From positions 53,771 through 117,770 of the forward strand of contig CAUGPT010000002.1 of NCBI GenBank assembly GCA_959601495.1: 64,000 nt of DNA, given 5' to 3'. Origin of the DNA: Avispirillum sp959601495 (GTDB lineage: Bacteria > Bacillota > Clostridia > Oscillospirales > CAG-272). Positions within the stretch are counted from its first letter, which is position 1. The number at the start of each line of letters is the position of its first letter. The position numbers were made by a program, and so were the translations under genes. Below, piece after piece: positions 26,698 to 34,985 of this stretch. Below the pieces are notes generated by a model. It had not been told where the DNA came from. It saw only the letters and a program-made list of their open reading frames with translations, and did not search any database.

Positions 26698-27396
26698 CTA
26701 AAGTGAGAAACCGCAGTCCTTCATGTGTTTGTTTATCTCACGCAGTGCATTATTTTCTATTCTCGAAACGTATGAGCGGGAAATTCCCAGACGCTCGGCA
26801 GTCTCACGCTGGGTAAGCGCCCGCTTGCCGTCAAGCCCGTAGCGCATTATTATGATCTCCTTTTCCCTTTTGCCGAGCCCTGAGTTTATGTATTCAAGCG
26901 CCGCCCCGACTCTCATTTTCAGATGCAGATCGTCGGCTATGGTATCCTCGCAGCGTATAACGTCCATATATGTAAGCGGATTGCCGTCGCGGTCGGTGTC
27001 GATAGTTTCAAAAATTGAAACATCGTTCTGCACCTTTTTCTTTGATCTGAAGTACATGAGTATTTCATTCTGAATACACTTTGCACCGTAGGTCGCAAAA
27101 CGCGTTCCGTTTTCGCAGTCAAAGGAATCCACTGCTTTTATAAGTCCCACCGTGCCGATGGATATGAGATCGTCCTGCGAGTCGCTGCGTGCGGAATAAT
27201 ATTTTCTGACAATATGCGCCACAAGGCGAAGATTGTGCACTATAAGCGTCTCGCGGGCGGCATCGTCCCCGTCGCGCATTCGGCGCAGGCATTCGCTCTC
27301 TTCTTTTCTCGAAAGCGCTTCGGGAAAATTCTGTGCGGTGTCGGCGCTCAGCATAGCCGCGGACAGCAGCGCAAGTATCATATACAGTGTTTCCAT
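26698..27396 (-). CDS. sigK: Mother-cell sigma factor SigK (pro-form)
   Basis: 232 residues. A short hydrophobic N-terminal pro-sequence (about 1-20, METLYMILALLSAAM) is followed by region 2 (NLRLVAHIVRKYYSARSDSQDDLISIG and the YGAKCIQNEILMYFRSKKK block) and region 4 (RYGLDGKRALTQRETAERLGISRSYVSRIE). These match SigK, the last sigma factor of the mother cell, which is released by SpoIVFB proteolysis of the pro-sequence. The gene is intact, so no skin element splits it here. SigE is the closest alternative. Its sporulation promoter could not be set with confidence. SpoIVFB and BofA are not in the window. Confidence 0.9.
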   Translation of the reverse strand: METLYMILALLSAAMLSADTAQNFPEALSRKEESECLRRMRDGDDAARETLIVHNLRLVAHIVRKYYSARSDSQDDLISIGTVGLIKAVDSFDCENGTRFATYGAKCIQNEILMYFRSKKKVQNDVSIFETIDTDRDGNPLTYMDVIRCEDTIADDLHLKMRVGAALEYINSGLGKREKEIIIMRYGLDGKRALTQRETAERLGISRSYVSRIENNALREINKHMKDCGFSL

Positions 27397-27456
27397 ACAG
27401 TCACCTTTAATTTTTCGTATTATTGCACCCTACTAACAGAATATATGCACAACGGC

Positions 27457-27485
27457 TTGACCCCGCGCACACTATGATGTAAAAT
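27457..27485 (+). promoter_or_regulatory. Sigma-A promoter for the HAD phosphatase gene
   Basis: TTGACC and TAAAAT are 17 bases apart. It reads away from sigK and would start transcription about 32 bases before the ATG at 27524. Confidence 0.7.
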
Positions 27486-27523
27486 AAGCGAAAAGACATT
27501 TTTCGTATGAAGGAGGCAGATAC

Positions 27524-28186
27524 ATGAAAAAGACCTCCCTTGTAATATGGGATTTCAACGGAACTCTGCTCGACGACACCGGCATAAGCATTGAAGCCAT
27601 AAACACGGTGCTCAGCCGCCGCGGGCTGAAAACGGTGCAAAGCAAAGAAGAGTTTCAGAATATATTCACATTCCCCGTCGAAGAATATTACAGACGGCTG
27701 GGATTTGATTTTGAAAAAGAGCCGTTTACCGTTCCGGCAGACGAATGGGTAAAGCTGTACGACGAGAAAAAATTTTTCTCTCCTGCAGTGGAAGGCGCGC
27801 CCGAGACCGTAAAAAAGCTAAGCGGTATGGGTGTTCGCCAGATAGTGCTTTCCGCCTGCGAGAAAAATCTTTTGCGATCGCAGCTTGAAAAGATCGGCAT
27901 CCTCGCCTGCTTTGACGAAATTCTCGGTTCGGACGATTTTTATGCCGCAGGAAAGCTCGGCATAGCGGCAGAATGGGCAGCGGCAAAGGATCCCGAAGTG
28001 CTGCGGGATGCTCTGTTTGTGGGAGACACGGATCACGATCTGGAATGCGCACGCGTCATAGGCTGCGGATGTGTACTGTACAGCGGAGGATTTATGTCCC
28101 GCAGCCGTCTTGAAGCGCTCGGTGCGCCTGTCATTGACGATATTCGCAGAGTTTGTGATTTTATCGGGCAGAACGCCGGTAAATAA
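27524..28186 (+). CDS. HAD-family phosphatase (PGPase-like)
   Basis: 220 residues with a Rossmann-like HAD core and a helical cap. Motif I reads DFNGT: the first Asp nucleophile is kept, but the usual second acidic residue (DxD) is Asn. Motif IV (GDTDHD) is intact. GGAGG precedes the ATG. Members of this group hydrolyse small phosphate esters; the substrate is unknown. It is monocistronic between sigK (divergent) and the DUF378 gene, with its own promoter. Confidence 0.85.
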   Translation: MKKTSLVIWDFNGTLLDDTGISIEAINTVLSRRGLKTVQSKEEFQNIFTFPVEEYYRRLGFDFEKEPFTVPADEWVKLYDEKKFFSPAVEGAPETVKKLSGMGVRQIVLSACEKNLLRSQLEKIGILACFDEILGSDDFYAAGKLGIAAEWAAAKDPEVLRDALFVGDTDHDLECARVIGCGCVLYSGGFMSRSRLEALGAPVIDDIRRVCDFIGQNAGK

Positions 28187-28261
28187 ATTTTCGCTTTTCG
28201 GGCAAAATATACGAGGGGCAATATAAATACACCTCAATATTCCGAAAGGAAACGAAATTAT

Positions 28262-28474
28262 ATGGTAATGGACAGAATTGCTATGATACTCGTTATCATA
28301 GGAGCGCTCAACTGGGGCAGCATCGGTCTTTTCCGCTTTGATATAGTCGCGTGGATCTGCCAGGGTCAGGATTCGGTGATAGCAAGGGTCATATACACTC
28401 TTGTTGCACTCGCGGGACTCTGGTGCATCTCGCTTCTGTTCAGAAAGCACGAAGCGTCGAGCTACAGCGAATAA
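28262..28474 (+). CDS. DUF378 small membrane protein
   Basis: 70 residues with two membrane helices and the DUF378 signature of an ALNWGSIGLF segment after the first helix. Start at the ATG after AAAGGAAACG. The function of DUF378 is unknown. It has a strong terminator after it and lies between two housekeeping units. Confidence 0.85.
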   Translation: MVMDRIAMILVIIGALNWGSIGLFRFDIVAWICQGQDSVIARVIYTLVALAGLWCISLLFRKHEASSYSE

Positions 28475-28520
28475 GGCTCTGCCGCCCATGCTTCGCCGCA
28501 TTTTGCGCCGAAGCGAAAAG

Positions 28521-28577
28521 CTGCCGCCGATGGAGACGCTCTGGGATTTCAGGCTCTCCGACGGCGGCGGTTTTTTA
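28521..28577 (+). terminator. Terminator after the DUF378 gene
   Basis: Nine pairs of CTGCCGCCG with its complement plus an inner GGAGA/TCTCC pairing, then TTTTTT. Confidence 0.8.
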
Positions 28578-28661
28578 TAATTGATCGGCTGCGCCGTGTA
28601 TCCCGACAGCCGCGCGGAGAAAAAGCTGCGTACGGTATTTTGTTAATTTTTTCAAACCACT

Positions 28662-28689
28662 TGATTATCACGCGCGGATGATATATAAT
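28662..28689 (+). promoter_or_regulatory. Sigma-A promoter for yajC
   Basis: TTGATT and a perfect TATAAT about 16 bases apart stand about 29 bases before the yajC ATG. Confidence 0.72.
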
Positions 28690-28717
28690 ACTTGTACATT
28701 ATTATTCGGAGGTCAAT

Positions 28718-29056
28718 ATGAACTTTATCAATACTTTTCTTTCCACAGAGGCCGCAACCGGCGGATTCATGGGATTCATGACCAAGTACGGCGGCACGAT
28801 CCTTCTCGTTGTTGCCATGATCGCCATCTTCTATTTCTTCCTTTACAGACCCCAGAAGAAGCAGGAAAAAGAAGCTGCCGAAATGAAAAACAGCCTTGCG
28901 GTCGGTGACGAAGTCACCACCATCGGCGGCATTATCGGCGAAGTCGTTTCCATCAAGGACGAGACCTGCGTCATCGAGACCAGCAAGGATCACTGCCGTA
29001 TCCGCATACTCAAGAGTGCTATCAGCAAGGTAGACGTTAAAGCAAGCGAGAAATAA
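28718..29056 (+). CDS. yajC: Preprotein translocase accessory subunit YajC
   Basis: 112 residues: one N-terminal membrane helix (about 24-44), the YRPQKKQEKE turn and the conserved small beta domain with GDEVTTIGGIIGEV. It joins SecDF to the Sec channel. A GGAGG ribosome binding site precedes the ATG. A hairpin after the gene overlaps the Shine-Dalgarno of the next gene, so the two may be co-regulated. Confidence 0.95.
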   Translation: MNFINTFLSTEAATGGFMGFMTKYGGTILLVVAMIAIFYFFLYRPQKKQEKEAAEMKNSLAVGDEVTTIGGIIGEVVSIKDETCVIETSKDHCRIRILKSAISKVDVKASEK

Positions 29057-29071
29057 GTAATACTTACAAAG

Positions 29072-29113
29072 CCTCCGCAATATCTTTTAGTAAAGGTATT
29101 GCGGAGGTTTTTT
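29072..29113 (+). terminator. Hairpin after yajC overlapping the next gene's ribosome site
   Basis: An 11-pair stem (CCTCCGCAATA with its complement) is followed by TTTTTT and then directly ATG. The 3' arm contains GCGGAGG, which is also the Shine-Dalgarno of the gene at 29114. Confidence 0.85.
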
Positions 29114-29545
29114 ATGACACACGAAAAGACACGCCCTTCATTTTTGAAATGCTTTGTGCTCGGCACCGCCGTTTTCTTCATTGCCGCGGCAGTTTTTGTT
29201 CTTGTCGGCGCCGTGTGCGCCTATGCCTGTGACGATCCCGGCAGCGCCGTTAAGATCTTCGGTGTCGCGGCGCTTTACTGCGCAACGGCTGCGGCGGGCG
29301 CCGCGTCATGCGCAAAAAGCGAGACCGTATGGCCGTCGGCTGCGGTCGGCGCGCTCATACTCGGAGTGATCCTTATCGCGTCTGCTTTTCGTCCCGAGGA
29401 TGTCCGGGGCTACGGAGTCGGCATATACACGGTAATGCTGCTGCTCATTCCCGCACTGTCGTTCGGCGCGGGGCTTTGTTCACACGCGATCGCCGCGCGG
29501 CGGGAAAGCGGAAAAGCGCGAAGAAAGTCCCGACGCAGGCGCTGA
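29114..29545 (+). CDS. Four-helix membrane protein, TIGR04086-like
   Basis: 143 residues and about four membrane helices, with a Lys/Arg-rich C-terminal tail (residues about 125-143). The start is the ATG directly after the yajC hairpin, because GCGGAGG lies seven bases before it. Its place after yajC is the usual location of the TIGR04086 family of Clostridia, whose function is unknown. The call rests on location and the helix pattern. Confidence 0.65.
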   Translation: MTHEKTRPSFLKCFVLGTAVFFIAAAVFVLVGAVCAYACDDPGSAVKIFGVAALYCATAAAGAASCAKSETVWPSAAVGALILGVILIASAFRPEDVRGYGVGIYTVMLLLIPALSFGAGLCSHAIAARRESGKARRKSRRRR

Positions 29546-29631
29546 GGTGCTGCAGCCCCTGCAAAACAGTCTTGAAAAGCAATGAGGACACGGGGCACAT
29601 TATAACGATACTTTATTTTCGCCGCGCGGCA

Positions 29632-29660
29632 TTGACAAAATGAGGCTTCGGCGTTAAAAT
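29632..29660 (+). promoter_or_regulatory. Sigma-A promoter for htpG
   Basis: A perfect TTGACA and a TAAAAT are 17 bases apart, about 75 bases before the htpG ATG. I found no CIRCE operator beside it. A small GCCCG/CGGGC hairpin lies in the leader at about 29690-29706. Confidence 0.78.
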
Positions 29661-29736
29661 ATTAAGCGCAAAATACAGATCATTATACTGCCCGCAAGTC
29701 GGGCGGCAAAGGAATTATAAAACAGAAGGTGATATT

Positions 29737-31575
29737 ATGTCAGAGATCAAAGGCGGGATCGGCGTTGAGGTCGATCACATATTCCCTGTCATCAAAAAAT
29801 GGCTGTATTCGGAAAAAGAAATATTTTTGAGAGAGATTGTTTCCAATGCGTGCGACGCTGTCACAAAGCTTCGCAGGCTCATATCCCTCGGTGAGGACGG
29901 CGCGCGTGATATCCCCGATGAGGGCTTCAAGGTAAGCGTTGAGCTTGACAAGGCTGCCCGCACCATCACGGTCACCGATAACGGTATCGGCATGACGGAG
30001 GAAGAGGTGCAGAAATACATCTGCCAGATAGCTCTCTCCGGTGCGCTTGATTTTATTCAGAAATACGACGGCGACAGCGGTGCGGACTCCGGTATTATCG
30101 GACATTTCGGCCTCGGATTTTACTCTGCTTTCATGGTAAGCTCCAAAGTCGATGTCATTACCCGCTCCTACAGCGGCGCGCCCGGCGTTAAAATGACCTG
30201 CGACGACGCGGGTTCGTACGTTATCAAAACGGACTATGCCGACGCGCCCGAGCGCGGAACGTCCGTAGTTATGCACATAAGCGACGAAGGCGAGGAGTAT
30301 CTCGACGCCTCCGCCCTCAGAGGTGTATTGGACAAATACTGCGCGTTTATGCCTGTTGAGATATATTTTGAGGAGATAGGCAAAGAGGACGCGGGCGAGA
30401 ACGGCGAAAAGAAAGACGAGCCCGTCAACGACACCCATCCTCTGTGGCTGAAGAATCCCTCCGACTGCACGGACGAAGAATACAAAGATTTTTATCATAA
30501 GGTCTTTCACGACTACCGCGAGCCGCTGTTCTGGATACATCTCAAGGCTGACTATCCTCTGAATTTCCGCGGAATTCTGTACTTCCCCAAGATAAATTCG
30601 GAATTTGATTCAATAGAGGGTCAGGTAAAGCTTTATTATAATCAGGTATTCGTAGCCGACAATATCAAAGAGGTAATTCCCGAGTATCTGCTCATGCTGA
30701 AAGGCGTTCTCGACTGCCCCGAGCTGCCGCTGAACGTCTCCAGAAGCTATCTGCAGAACAGCGGTTATGTAACAAAGATCGCAAATCATATCGTAAAGAA
30801 AGTTTCGGACAAGCTTTCAGCCATGTTCCGCGACGACAGAGCCGCCTTTGAGGAAAAGTGGAACGACATCCGCACTTTTGTGGAGTACGGCTCCCTCAAG
30901 GACAGAAAGTTTTATGACAGAGTTTCCTCCTGCATTCTCATGCAGAAATGCGGCGGCGGCTTCTGCACGCTGGACGAATACCTTGACGGCGCGCCTGAGT
31001 CGCAGGGCAAAAAGGTATACTACGCCTCGGACGAGACCGCTCAGGCGGGATATATACAGATGTTTGAGAATGAGGGCATAACGGTCCTTCTTCTCAGGCA
31101 CATTATAGATACACAGTTTGCTCAGCTGGTTGAGAGCGTTCGCGACGGCGTTAAATTCTGCCGTGTTGACTCGGAGCTGGCGGATTCCATGAAGGGCGAC
31201 GGCAGCGAAACTATTGACGGCGTTGCCGACATATTCAAAAAGATCGTTCCCGAAGGAACTGAAGTCGTATTTGAGGCGCTGAAGGACGAAACGCTGCCCG
31301 CCGTACTCAATGTCAGCGAGGAATCGAGACGTATGGAGGACATGATGAAGTTCTACAGCGTCGGCGGCGCGGCTCCTTCCTTCCCCACCCAATCAAAGCT
31401 TATACTGAACACAGCGTGCCCCACAGTTCGGGCACTGCCGGATATGGACGGCGAAAAAGCGGCGCTTGTGGCAAAGCAGATATACGATCTGTGCCTTATA
31501 ACCCAGAATAAAATGGATCCCGAAACGCTTCGCGCCTTTCTTGCGGACAGCTACCGTGTGCTCGGAATGATATGA
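29737..31575 (+). CDS. htpG: Chaperone HtpG (Hsp90 family)
   Basis: 612 residues. The GHKL ATPase has ELISNACDA-like EIVSNACDAVTKLR, DNGIGM and GHFGLGFYS motifs; the middle and C-terminal dimerisation domains follow. It assists folding and repair of client proteins with ATP. An AGAAGGTGATATT ribosome site precedes the ATG. The TGA stop overlaps the start of the next gene as ATGA, so the two are translationally coupled. No heat-shock operator was found. Confidence 0.95.
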   Translation: MSEIKGGIGVEVDHIFPVIKKWLYSEKEIFLREIVSNACDAVTKLRRLISLGEDGARDIPDEGFKVSVELDKAARTITVTDNGIGMTEEEVQKYICQIALSGALDFIQKYDGDSGADSGIIGHFGLGFYSAFMVSSKVDVITRSYSGAPGVKMTCDDAGSYVIKTDYADAPERGTSVVMHISDEGEEYLDASALRGVLDKYCAFMPVEIYFEEIGKEDAGENGEKKDEPVNDTHPLWLKNPSDCTDEEYKDFYHKVFHDYREPLFWIHLKADYPLNFRGILYFPKINSEFDSIEGQVKLYYNQVFVADNIKEVIPEYLLMLKGVLDCPELPLNVSRSYLQNSGYVTKIANHIVKKVSDKLSAMFRDDRAAFEEKWNDIRTFVEYGSLKDRKFYDRVSSCILMQKCGGGFCTLDEYLDGAPESQGKKVYYASDETAQAGYIQMFENEGITVLLLRHIIDTQFAQLVESVRDGVKFCRVDSELADSMKGDGSETIDGVADIFKKIVPEGTEVVFEALKDETLPAVLNVSEESRRMEDMMKFYSVGGAAPSFPTQSKLILNTACPTVRALPDMDGEKAALVAKQIYDLCLITQNKMDPETLRAFLADSYRVLGMI

Positions 31576-32396
31576 CGGATACGCCATATAAGGCATCAGC
31601 CGAAACGGACGTTATAAAACAAAATACGGCAATTGCCAAAAAAATTTACGGTGACGGCAGTGCAATACGTTCATGCCAGCTTGCAGAGCTTGAACTGCAA
31701 TTGTCAAAAAACGGTGCAACGCTTACCGCCACCGCGGTGCGCGACATATTCTCCGACATTTTCGGCAGCGATATTATATCAGCAGATTTTCTTGATTTCT
31801 GCAAACGCATAAACAGCGAGAATATTGCGGATGCGGCGAGTTTTCCGATGCTTAGATCGGCGGGTACTGCCGCGCATACTGACAATTCTCTTTCAAAGGC
31901 GGCTGCCGAAATTCTTTGCCCCGATGCGCGCGCAGACCTGTACAGTGATCTGAGAAGCGTGTGTGAAGCGGTATTTTACGAAAAGGCTGACTTTTGCATA
32001 CTGCCGGTCTGCACGGCGGAGGACGGATATTATCCTTCATTCTTTCGGCTCGCCAAAGCATACGATCTGAAAGTGTGCAGATTCATGCCCGTAAATATCG
32101 CGGGACGCGATGGGGCAACATATTTTGCCCTGCTCTCGCGGGACATATGCTTGCCGGAGCGTACCTTCGGGAGCGTGCTGTTCTCTTTTAACGATAACGG
32201 CACAGTTCTTGCTGACTTGCTGAAAGCATTTACGGACTGCGGCTTTGCCGTTCCTCTAATATACAGCTTTCCCGACAGATACTCGCAGGACAGCACCGAG
32301 TTCACAGTGTGCGTAAAAGGCGCCGGCGATATGAGCTGCGTACCGTTTTTCCTTGATGCGGTGCTGCCGTCTCATACGCTTATGGGACTTTTCTGA
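31572..32396 (+). CDS. Prephenate-dehydratase-like protein coupled to htpG
   Basis: 274 residues. I do not recognise a firm family. The middle (about 110-190: ADFCILPVCTAEDGYY, then a domain similar to a PheA catalytic lobe) and the end (TFGSVLFSFNDNGTVLADLL, similar to an ACT domain) recall PheA, the two-domain prephenate dehydratase. Many conserved residues of the active enzyme cannot be matched, so an inactive relative or coincidence is possible. Its ATG overlaps the htpG TGA. Linkage to a chaperone, not to aromatic synthesis genes, is odd. Confidence 0.5.
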   Translation: MTDTPYKASAETDVIKQNTAIAKKIYGDGSAIRSCQLAELELQLSKNGATLTATAVRDIFSDIFGSDIISADFLDFCKRINSENIADAASFPMLRSAGTAAHTDNSLSKAAAEILCPDARADLYSDLRSVCEAVFYEKADFCILPVCTAEDGYYPSFFRLAKAYDLKVCRFMPVNIAGRDGATYFALLSRDICLPERTFGSVLFSFNDNGTVLADLLKAFTDCGFAVPLIYSFPDRYSQDSTEFTVCVKGAGDMSCVPFFLDAVLPSHTLMGLF

Positions 32397-32459
32397 ATCA
32401 TATACCACGTAATAACCCGCGCGGCAGTGCCGCGCAGCGAAAGGATGACCTAAATACCG

Positions 32460-34190
32460 ATGAGAACTCTTGATGAATGCAAAAACGAGCGCCGCCGCTG
32501 GCTTGAAAGCGAGCGTGTTGACGAAGCCGCAAAAGCCGAGCTTTTGTCTTACAGTGACGAAGAACTTCGTACCGCGATGAACGGCTACATGAACTTCGGA
32601 ACAGCGGGACTGCGCGCAAAAATGGGTGCGGGCACCGCGCTTATGAATGTCTATACGGTAGCACATGCCACAAAAGCACTCGCAGACTACATTCTCAGCT
32701 GCGGCAGCGATGCCGCGCGCCGCGGAGTCGCGATCGCGTATGACAGCCGAATAAACTCTCCCGAATTTTCCATGCGAGCCGCCGAGGTTTTGTCCGCAGC
32801 CGGTATTACCGTATATCTTTACGGCGAGCTGCGTCCCACGCCTGTTCTTTCCTTTGCGCTGAGGGAGCTCGGATGCGTCGCGGGAATAAACATCACCGCT
32901 TCTCACAATCCGTCAGAGTACAACGGATATAAGGTTTACTGGGAGGACGGCGCGCAGATAGGACCCGAGCAGGCAAATGCCATAAGCGCTCTTATCGCAA
33001 AGACCGATATTCTCAGCGGTGTTCCCGCCGCAAGTGAGGCGAGACACGAGCTTATTCTCCCCATGCCCGCGGAAATAGATGAAAAATACCGTGAGTGTGT
33101 TCTGGCGCAGCAGGTGGATCCTTCAATGATCCCCGCGATGGCGGACAGAATGAAGATAGTTTATACTCCCCTGCACGGCGCGGGCATCACCATGGTGCCC
33201 GAGGTGCTGAAGCGCGCGGGAGTCAAAAACCTGTATATCGTAGAAAAGCAGTCTGTGCCCGACGGCAGGTTTCCCACTCTCAAGTTCCCCAATCCCGAGT
33301 TCCCCGAGGCGTTCACCTTAGGGCGCGAGATCGCGGACAGAGAGGGCGCGGATCTTGTTATCGCTACCGATCCCGACTCCGACAGAGTGGGCGCCGCGGC
33401 ACGCGACAAGAACGGAGAATTCCGCTGCATCACCGGCAACCAGATGGGCTCGCTGCTTCTTGACTATATCATAACCGCGCACCGCAAAAACGGTACAATG
33501 CCCGACGAGCCTTACGCCGTAAAGTCGATCGTTTCGACAGCTCTTGCGGAAGAGATCTGCCGCCGCAGCGGTGTTAAGATGTATGACGTTCTCACCGGCT
33601 TCAAGTATATCGGCGAGGTAATAAAATGTCACGAAGAAGAGTGTCACGGCAGCTTTCTTCTCGGCTTTGAGGAAAGCTACGGCTACCTGAAGGGCACATA
33701 TGCCAGAGATAAGGATGCCGTTGTCGCAACGCTGCTCATATGCGAGATGGCTTCATACTACGCGCACAAGAATATGACGCTGTGCGACGCGGTCGACGAT
33801 ATGTTCAGCCGCTACGGGTGCTACTGCGAACGCACCGTAAGCTTTTATTTCGACACTCCCGACGGCAGCGAGCGCATGGCTGCAATGACAGCTGCGCTTC
33901 GTGCGGATGTACCCAAAAAGATCGCGGGACGCACCGTCAAAACAATAAGAGACTACAAAACGGCGACAATTACCGATACCGCCACAGGCAAAACTTCTCC
34001 CACAGGGCTTCCCTGCTCAGACATACTTTATTATGTCTGTGACGGCTGCATAACAGTTGTCCGTCCTTCGGGCACCGAGCCCAAGCTGAAAATATACTTC
34101 ATGGCAAACGGTGCAGACCGCGCCGAGGCTGAGGGCAACATTGACGCCGCTCTCTCTTCCATGAAAGAAATCATGCATATTGAACAGTAA
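32460..34190 (+). CDS. pgcA: Phosphoglucomutase/phosphomannomutase family
   Basis: 576 residues, the long PgcA type. The catalytic serine is in TASHNPSEYNG, the metal site is DPDSDR, the sugar loop contains GFEESYG and the phosphate loop PSGTEPKLK. It interconverts glucose-1-phosphate and glucose-6-phosphate (or mannose forms) and feeds wall polymer and glycogen routes. It follows the htpG-coupled gene by 63 bases, with AAAGGA upstream. A strong terminator follows. Confidence 0.93.
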   Translation: MRTLDECKNERRRWLESERVDEAAKAELLSYSDEELRTAMNGYMNFGTAGLRAKMGAGTALMNVYTVAHATKALADYILSCGSDAARRGVAIAYDSRINSPEFSMRAAEVLSAAGITVYLYGELRPTPVLSFALRELGCVAGINITASHNPSEYNGYKVYWEDGAQIGPEQANAISALIAKTDILSGVPAASEARHELILPMPAEIDEKYRECVLAQQVDPSMIPAMADRMKIVYTPLHGAGITMVPEVLKRAGVKNLYIVEKQSVPDGRFPTLKFPNPEFPEAFTLGREIADREGADLVIATDPDSDRVGAAARDKNGEFRCITGNQMGSLLLDYIITAHRKNGTMPDEPYAVKSIVSTALAEEICRRSGVKMYDVLTGFKYIGEVIKCHEEECHGSFLLGFEESYGYLKGTYARDKDAVVATLLICEMASYYAHKNMTLCDAVDDMFSRYGCYCERTVSFYFDTPDGSERMAAMTAALRADVPKKIAGRTVKTIRDYKTATITDTATGKTSPTGLPCSDILYYVCDGCITVVRPSGTEPKLKIYFMANGADRAEAEGNIDAALSSMKEIMHIEQ

Positions 34191-34201
34191 TTTTCAGAGC
34201 T

Positions 34202-34236
34202 GCCTCTGCGCAAAAACCGCGCAGAGGCTTTTTCTT
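34202..34236 (+). terminator. Terminator after pgcA
   Basis: A ten-pair stem (GCCTCTGCGC with its complement, loop AAAAACC) runs into TTTTTC. Confidence 0.9.
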
Positions 34237-34247
34237 TTGACATACTG

Positions 34248-34276
34248 TTGCAATTTATCAATAGATGTGATATCAT
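34248..34276 (+). promoter_or_regulatory. Sigma-A promoter for the DivIVA-like gene
   Basis: TTGCAA and TATCAT are 17 bases apart, so the transcript starts about 34283. An upstream perfect TTGACA has no well-spaced partner. Confidence 0.62.
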
Positions 34277-34310
34277 TATGGTAAATAATAATTACTTCGG
34301 ACGGTATAAT

Positions 34311-34985
34311 ATGAACGACAAGACCGCGCCCCTGTTCCGCAAAGCCGGCAGAGGCTACAACAAAGACGATGTAAACGAATATATACTCTCCCTCAGCCGC
34401 AGGCTGAGCGAGGCGCAAAGCGCGCGCGATACCGACGCGGCAGCCCTTGCCGAGGCAAGAGCACGCTGCAATGAATATGCCGCCGCGTCCGCGGCACAGG
34501 GTGCCGAGCTTGCAAAGCTTCGCGCCGATACAGCCGCTCTTTCGGAAAAATGCAGGGCGCTTGAGGCAGGACTTGGCAGCTTAAAAAGCGAAAATATGCG
34601 TCTTGAGGATGATCTGGCGAGCGCCCGTGCCGAAGCCGACAGGATAAGCAGCGCATACTCGGGAATGTGCTCGAAAGCCGGAGAGATCCTCGCTATGGCA
34701 GGCAGCGCGGCTGACGACATCCTGCACCGCGCGGGTGATCGCGCGCATGAGATCATAAACGACGCCGATACGAAGAAAAACGATATGTTCCGCTCCATAT
34801 CCGCCACGGCGGACGGTTTTACAAGCGACATCGAACGCTATATAAAATCAGCCACGGACGACTGCATGAAGAAGATCAACGAAACTATTGCATCCGTCGG
34901 GAACAGCGGCTTTGAAAAAGCTCCCGCGCAAAACGACGGCGGCTGCGACGGATCGGTCAAGTTTGTTGACGGAGACAGATTTTGA
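34311..34985 (+). CDS. DivIVA-like coiled-coil protein
   Basis: 224 residues. A short N-terminal segment (FRKAGRGYNKDDVNEYI) matches the membrane-curvature-binding DivIVA start, and a long coiled coil (about 30-200) with many Ala, Glu and Arg residues follows. It may act as a pole or septum scaffold. The start is set by the promoter and by the conserved N-terminus; the ribosome site is weak (CGGACGG). Its stop overlaps the TTG start of the next gene. The C-terminal end is polar and short. Confidence 0.75.
   Translation: MNDKTAPLFRKAGRGYNKDDVNEYILSLSRRLSEAQSARDTDAAALAEARARCNEYAAASAAQGAELAKLRADTAALSEKCRALEAGLGSLKSENMRLEDDLASARAEADRISSAYSGMCSKAGEILAMAGSAADDILHRAGDRAHEIINDADTKKNDMFRSISATADGFTSDIERYIKSATDDCMKKINETIASVGNSGFEKAPAQNDGGCDGSVKFVDGDRF

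Noticed and set aside
26698..27396. Skin-like element in sigK
   Set aside because: The gene is continuous from pro-sequence to C-terminus.
29632..29736. CIRCE heat-shock operator before htpG
   Set aside because: No TTAGCACTC/GAGTGCTAA repeat was found.
32410..32440. Terminator between the PheA-like gene and pgcA
   Set aside because: A GCGCGGC/GCCGCGC hairpin is present but no T-run follows.
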